From: Phycisphaerales bacterium
Lineage (GTDB): Bacteria > Planctomycetota > Phycisphaerae > SM23-33
NCBI GenBank assembly: GCA_003171235.1
Contig: PMYM01000076.1
Span: 189 to 12,714, forward strand
DNA length: 12,526 bases
Reading direction: 5' to 3'
Shown here: piece after piece, positions 12,315 through 12,526 of the stretch
How positions within the stretch are numbered: the first letter of the stretch is position 1
Layout of the letters: each line of letters opens with the position of its first letter
Translations under genes and position numbers: made by a program
The notes under the pieces: model-generated
The model's input: only the letters and a program-made list of their open reading frames with translations
Database searches by the model: none
Told to the model about the DNA's origin: nothing

Positions 12315-12526
12315 ATGGAAGACTCCGGCCACCTGCCTGTTCTGGCGGAGCCGGTCTGCCGGTTGCTGGGGCCGGCGCTGCGGGATGTGGTGGTCGATTG
12401 CACGGTGGGGCTGGGCGGGCACGCCCAGGCCCTGCTGGATCAGGCCGGGCCAAACTGCCGGCTGATCGGCATAGACCTGGATGAAGACAATCTCCGCCAG
12501 GCCAAGCTTCGCCTGGCGCGGTTTGG
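12315..12526 (+). CDS. rsmH: 16S rRNA m4C1402 methyltransferase RsmH (MraW), 5' part
   Basis: The first 70 codons are visible and the gene runs off the window. RsmH uses S-adenosylmethionine to methylate N4 of C1402 in 16S rRNA, at the ribosomal P site. The family opening HLPVLAEPV (6-14) is present. VVVDCTVGLGGHAQALL (26-42) is the SAM-binding glycine motif (family form DxTxGxGGH), and LIGIDLDEDNL (51-61) is the acidic second strand. The start at ATG 12315 is supported by GAGG at 12303-12306 and the HLPVL position close to the N-terminus. It lies 10 bp after the small upstream gene, so it is probably in one operon with it and with mraZ. Confidence 0.95.
   Translation, partial: MEDSGHLPVLAEPVCRLLGPALRDVVVDCTVGLGGHAQALLDQAGPNCRLIGIDLDEDNLRQAKLRLARF

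Noticed and set aside
11814..12422. Minus-strand frame (202 codons) across the leader and the start of rsmH
   Set aside because: Arg/Pro-rich, without a ribosome binding site or motif, and opposite a nested RNA-like structure and the real rsmH start.

Overview
The window looks like chromosomal DNA from a high-GC Planctomycetota bacterium, most likely in or near class Phycisphaerae. The evidence is indirect: a division-cluster start (mraZ, then rsmH), a secreted clan GH-A glycoside hydrolase, a Gfo/Idh/MocA oxidoreductase, a HEAT-like protein with a SecD-like C-terminus, and many intergenic palindromes with a GAGCGAAGC/GCAGCGAGC-type core. No rRNA or tRNA gene is present to fix the taxonomy.

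Layout from left to right. Positions 1-159 hold a short tandem repeat and a palindrome. Positions 160-1006 carry two adjacent small three-helix membrane proteins that align with each other and look like a tandem duplication. A 168-bp inverted-repeat element (1021-1188) separates them from a class II fumarase gene, fumC (1311-2723). Next is a self-contained mobile unit (2828-3482): a REP-associated Y1 (HUH) transposase on the minus strand between perfect 33-bp inverted repeats and outer REP hairpins. A Gfo/Idh/MocA-type oxidoreductase (3673-4542), a repeat tract, and dprA (4674-5816) follow. A MITE-like inverted-repeat element (5932-6043) sits directly upstream of a secreted HEAT/SecD-like protein (6060-7373).

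Positions 7374-8211 are an 838-bp gene-free island made almost entirely of palindromes. It holds two more copies of the REP core found at the transposase ends and a nested 211-bp element. It precedes an 878-residue secreted glycoside hydrolase (8212-10848), whose coding sequence carries an in-frame palindromic repeat. A further gene-free stretch (10849-11283) leads into the division cluster.

The right end is the most unusual part. After mraZ (11284-11745) there is a gap of about 320 bp in which many local hairpins, some nested in 9-bp outer helices, repeatedly present CARGGA or CAGGA in the loop. This is the recognition element of CsrA/RsmA. The hairpins run into a small uncharacterised gene (12065-12304), which is followed at once by rsmH (12315 onward, cut by the window end). 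This reads as an RNA leader inside the division operon that may act as a CsrA-type target or sponge. I know of no described counterpart, but that is inference from sequence alone.
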